Source: Tannerella sp. (GTDB lineage: Bacteria > Bacteroidota > Bacteroidia > Bacteroidales > Tannerellaceae). Taken from it: 8,347 nt of DNA. This document shows, one piece after another, positions 6,207 through 8,347 of the stretch. The stretch covers positions 1-8,347 of the forward strand of contig JAITMT010000234.1 in the NCBI GenBank assembly GCA_031277235.1, given 5' to 3'. Numbering within the stretch: the stretch's first letter is position 1; every line of letters begins with the position of its first letter. The position numbers and the translations under genes are program-made. The notes beneath the pieces are model-generated. The model was not told where the DNA came from and did not search any database. It worked only from the letters and a program-made list of their open reading frames with translations.

Positions 6207-7049
6207 ATGAAAGTAATAGGTTTTATTCAGGAACTCAAAGAGTTCTTAGCCGCAGAAAGAGAGGCGGGAAAGTCCATCGGCTTCGTGCCGACCATGGGGG
6301 CGCTTCACGAGGGACATTTGAGTTTGGCGAGGGAATGCAAGGCGGAAAACGACGTTTGCGTGGCAAGTATTTTCGTGAATCCGACGCAGTTTAACGACAG
6401 GCGCGATTTGGAGAAATATCCGCGAACGCCGGAAAAAGATTGCGCCATGCTGGAAGAAGCCGGTTGCGACCTCGTTTTTGCCCCTTCGGAGGCGGAAATG
6501 TATCCCGAACCGGATACGCGTATTTTCCATTTGGGTCGCGTGGCGGAGGTGATGGAAGGAGCGCACCGACCGGGACATTTCAACGGCGTAGCGCAGATAG
6601 TCAGCAAGTTATTCGATATTGTAAATCCCGACAACGCCTATTTCGGCGAAAAAGATTTTCAGCAGATAGCCGTAATTCGAGAGATGGTCAGACAACTTGA
6701 TTATCAGGTCAATATAATAGCCTGCCCGATTGTCCGGGAAGCGGACGGTCTGGCAATGAGCAGCCGAAATACGCGCCTTACGCCCGAACAGCGCGAAATT
6801 GCGCCCGCCATTGCACGTACATTGAGAAAAAGTCGTAACTTTGCACCCGAAAAAACGGTCGAAGAAGTGAAACGGTGGGTTTGCGATACGCTCAATGCGC
6901 TTCCGCAACTTCGGGTGGAATACTACGAAATCGTGGACGGCAGGACGTTGGAAAGTATTGATAATTGGGGAGATACGGACGAACCCGTTGGCTGCATCAC
7001 CGTTTTTTGCGGAGAAGTAAGATTGATTGATAACATAAAGTACTCATAA
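6207..7049 (+). CDS. panC: Pantothenate synthetase
   Basis: PanC is a cytosolic ligase that joins D-pantoate and beta-alanine, with ATP going to AMP and pyrophosphate, to make pantothenate (vitamin B5). The 280 residues match the family's normal length. TMGALHEGH at 29-37 contains the HxGH nucleotide-binding signature (H34, H37). FVNPTQF at 56-62, FGEKDFQQ at 146-153 and MSSRN at 184-188 (the KMSKS-equivalent loop) are all conserved ATP/pantoate-site segments. The start is fixed by the family N-terminus and by an AAGGA just before the ATG, although the spacing is very short. panD follows after 3 bases, so one transcript would supply both beta-alanine and the enzyme that uses it. panB and panE are not in the window. 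GC is clearly higher than in the restriction operon, consistent with core chromosome. Confidence 0.98.
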   Translation: MKVIGFIQELKEFLAAEREAGKSIGFVPTMGALHEGHLSLARECKAENDVCVASIFVNPTQFNDRRDLEKYPRTPEKDCAMLEEAGCDLVFAPSEAEMYPEPDTRIFHLGRVAEVMEGAHRPGHFNGVAQIVSKLFDIVNPDNAYFGEKDFQQIAVIREMVRQLDYQVNIIACPIVREADGLAMSSRNTRLTPEQREIAPAIARTLRKSRNFAPEKTVEEVKRWVCDTLNALPQLRVEYYEIVDGRTLESIDNWGDTDEPVGCITVFCGEVRLIDNIKYS

Positions 7050-7052
7050 TAA

Positions 7053-7403
7053 ATGACTATAGAAATATTAAAATCGAAGATTCACAGAGTTACCGTTACG
7101 GAGGCAAATCTGAATTATGTCGGCAGCATAACCGTAGATGAAGATTTGCTGGAAGCAGCGAACATGACTGAATATGAGAAAGTTGCAGTGCTGAACAACA
7201 ACAACGGAGAACGTTTTGAAACGTATGTCATCAAGGGCAAGCGCGGTTCGGGCGTAATCTGTTTGAATGGCGCTGCGGCACGCCGTGCGCAGGTGGGCGA
7301 CGTTGTTTTGATTGTCTCCTACGCGCGAATGGATTTTGAGGAGGCAAAACATTTCAAGCCGACTATTGTTTTTCCTGATACACAGACGAATAGGTTGGTT
7401 TAA
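7053..7403 (+). CDS. panD: Aspartate 1-decarboxylase precursor
   Basis: PanD decarboxylates L-aspartate to beta-alanine, the substrate for PanC. It is made as an inactive precursor that cleaves itself at a Gly-Ser bond to create a pyruvoyl cofactor. Here the site is G24-S25 (NYVGS), exactly at the family position. Other active-site residues are present: K9, R54 and Y58 (RFETY), and the NGAAAR segment at 72-77. The 116-residue length is normal. The gene begins 3 bases after panC with no sign of a separate promoter, so it is probably co-transcribed and translationally linked. Confidence 0.98.
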   Translation: MTIEILKSKIHRVTVTEANLNYVGSITVDEDLLEAANMTEYEKVAVLNNNNGERFETYVIKGKRGSGVICLNGAAARRAQVGDVVLIVSYARMDFEEAKHFKPTIVFPDTQTNRLV

Positions 7404-7423
7404 GATTTAACACCTCACCCCCG

Positions 7424-7444
7424 CCCCTCTCCACAGGAGAGGGG
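7424..7444. repeat. GC-rich hairpin after panD
   Basis: CCCCTCTCC (7424-7432) and GGAGAGGGG (7436-7444) form a perfect 9-bp stem with an ACA loop, preceded by CCTCACCCCCG. No T-run follows on the plus strand. The sequence has the look of a dispersed CTCACCCC...CTCTCC palindromic element of bacterial intergenic spaces rather than a standard intrinsic terminator. It may still slow polymerase at the end of the panCD transcript. Confidence 0.7.
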
Positions 7445-7449
7445 GGAAA

Positions 7450-7496
7450 GTTCAAGGTTCAAAGATTAATTTTCAAATCATCAAATTTTCAAATCA
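7450..7496 (+). repeat. Short AT-rich direct repeats in the panD-kinase spacer
   Basis: GTTCAA occurs at 7450-7455 and 7457-7462, and TTTTCAAATCA at 7470-7480 and 7486-7496 (16-bp period). They fill the spacer up to the kinase gene. They look like slippage-prone filler; no function or promoter can be read from them. Confidence 0.5.
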
Positions 7497-7509
7497 AAAA
7501 AACTCCCTT

Positions 7510-8347
7510 ATGACAGATTATTTAGAGATTCTTTCGCACTTCAATTTGAGCGAAAAACCGGCGGAAGCGACGCCTTTCGGGAACGGACATATCAACGATA
7601 CGTTGAAAGTGAAAACCGTGTCGGGACAGGATAAATATATCCTGCAACGCATTAATCATCACATCTTTACAAACGTAGAAATGCTGACCGGCAATATCCA
7701 AGCCGTCACGTCGCATATCCGCGAAAAACTGTCTGAAAAAAATGTGCAAGATATTGACAGAAAGGTACTTGCCTTTATTCCTGCCGAAGACGGGAAATAT
7801 TTTTATTTCGACGGCGAAAACTATTGGCGCGTGTGCCTGATGATTCCGCACAGCAAAAGTCTGGAGTCCCTGACGCCCGAACTCGCCTACGAAACGGGAA
7901 AGGCTTTCGGCGATTTCCAGTCCATGCTTGCCGATATTCCCGAAGGCGTTCTGGGTGAGACGATTCCGAATTTTCACAACATGGAATTTCGCCTGCAACA
8001 ATTTCACGATGCGCTGAAAATGAACGCGGCAAATCGCGTCGAAGAAGTCCGGGGTTTGATTGACGAAATCGAAAAACGCGCCGACGCGATGTGCATTCAG
8101 GAACGTTTGTACCGCGAAGGAAAGTTGCAAAAGCGTATCAATCACTGCGATACGAAAATTAACAATATCCTTTTCGACGAGACGACCGACGAAATTCTGT
8201 GCGTCATAGACCTCGACACCGTGATGCCCGGATTCGTGCTGTCGGACATCGGCGATTTCATACGGACGGGCTGCAATGCCGGCGCCGAAGATGATGAAAA
8301 CCTTGATAACGTGTATGTTAAAATGGATATTTTCAAGGCTTATGCGC
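7510..8347 (+). CDS. Phosphotransferase of the N-acetylhexosamine 1-kinase (NahK)-like family, 5' part
   Basis: The first 279 codons of a kinase that runs off the right edge. It belongs to the aminoglycoside-phosphotransferase/choline-kinase fold. The N-lobe has GNGHINDT at 24-31 and YILQRIN at 43-49 (nucleotide loop and lysine-equivalent strand region), then WRVCLMI at 106-112 and AFGDFQ at 132-137. The catalytic loop is HCDTKINN at 212-219 (H212, D214, N219), and the metal-binding DLDT is at 234-237, followed by MPG and SDIGDFIR. This arrangement closely resembles Bifidobacterium NahK, which phosphorylates GlcNAc/GalNAc at C1. Bacteroidota homologues are often labelled phosphotransferase or, misleadingly, mucin desulfatase. 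A role in host- or diet-derived amino-sugar use is plausible, but the substrate is not proven. Roughly 80 residues would be missing if the length matches NahK. The ATG at 7510 gives the family N-terminus. Confidence 0.88.
   Translation, partial: MTDYLEILSHFNLSEKPAEATPFGNGHINDTLKVKTVSGQDKYILQRINHHIFTNVEMLTGNIQAVTSHIREKLSEKNVQDIDRKVLAFIPAEDGKYFYFDGENYWRVCLMIPHSKSLESLTPELAYETGKAFGDFQSMLADIPEGVLGETIPNFHNMEFRLQQFHDALKMNAANRVEEVRGLIDEIEKRADAMCIQERLYREGKLQKRINHCDTKINNILFDETTDEILCVIDLDTVMPGFVLSDIGDFIRTGCNAGAEDDENLDNVYVKMDIFKAYA

Noticed and set aside
7522..8145. Minus-strand open frame of 207 codons
   Set aside because: It is antisense to the kinase gene, whose catalytic motifs are clear on the plus strand.

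Overview
The window looks like chromosome from a member of the Bacteroidota, probably Bacteroidales. The evidence is indirect. There are two promoter-like elements of the TAnnTTTG (-7) type, A-rich translation starts without a strong Shine-Dalgarno, an antitoxin/toxin pair of the type I associate with that phylum, and a panC-panD pair next to a sugar-kinase-like gene. No rRNA or marker gene fixes the species.

Region 1 (1-4211) is the 3' part of a type I restriction-modification operon. It holds the end of hsdS (specificity subunit, entering from the left edge) and, 3 bases later, a complete hsdR (motor and nuclease subunit, 978 aa). hsdM is not in the window and presumably lies upstream. HsdS has an extra C-terminal domain of about 200 residues after its second conserved helix, which resembles the Panacea/DUF4065 fold class. 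The second target-recognition domain is visibly more AT-rich than the rest of the operon.

Region 2 (4212-5450) is a decayed accessory stretch. It starts 11 bases after hsdR with a collapsed gene that keeps only the first 48 residues of an AlbA_2 (Schlafen-like) protein and its last 56 residues, a winged helix; the middle is gone. Next come a 20-bp tandem duplication, a strong 15-bp-stem hairpin, about 260 bases with no supported gene, a frameshifted C-terminal remnant of an IS91-family (Y2, rolling-circle) transposase on the minus strand, and two adjacent compact hairpins.

Region 3 (about 5390-6014) is a type II toxin-antitoxin operon with its own promoter: a small Phd/YefM-like antitoxin overlapping a RelE/ParE-family toxin by 4 bases (ATGA).

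Region 4 (6207-8347) is housekeeping metabolism with higher GC. panC and panD, 3 bases apart, make beta-alanine and condense it with pantoate to give pantothenate, the precursor of coenzyme A. After a GC-rich hairpin and short AT-rich repeats comes the first 279 residues of a phosphotransferase of the N-acetylhexosamine 1-kinase (NahK)-like family, cut by the right edge.

Overall this is a junction between a restriction/toxin-antitoxin defence cluster with mobile-element debris and a core metabolic block. I do not see a clearly new system. The most unusual items are the HsdS C-terminal extension, the internally deleted Schlafen-like gene in the restriction operon, and the unexplained hairpins.
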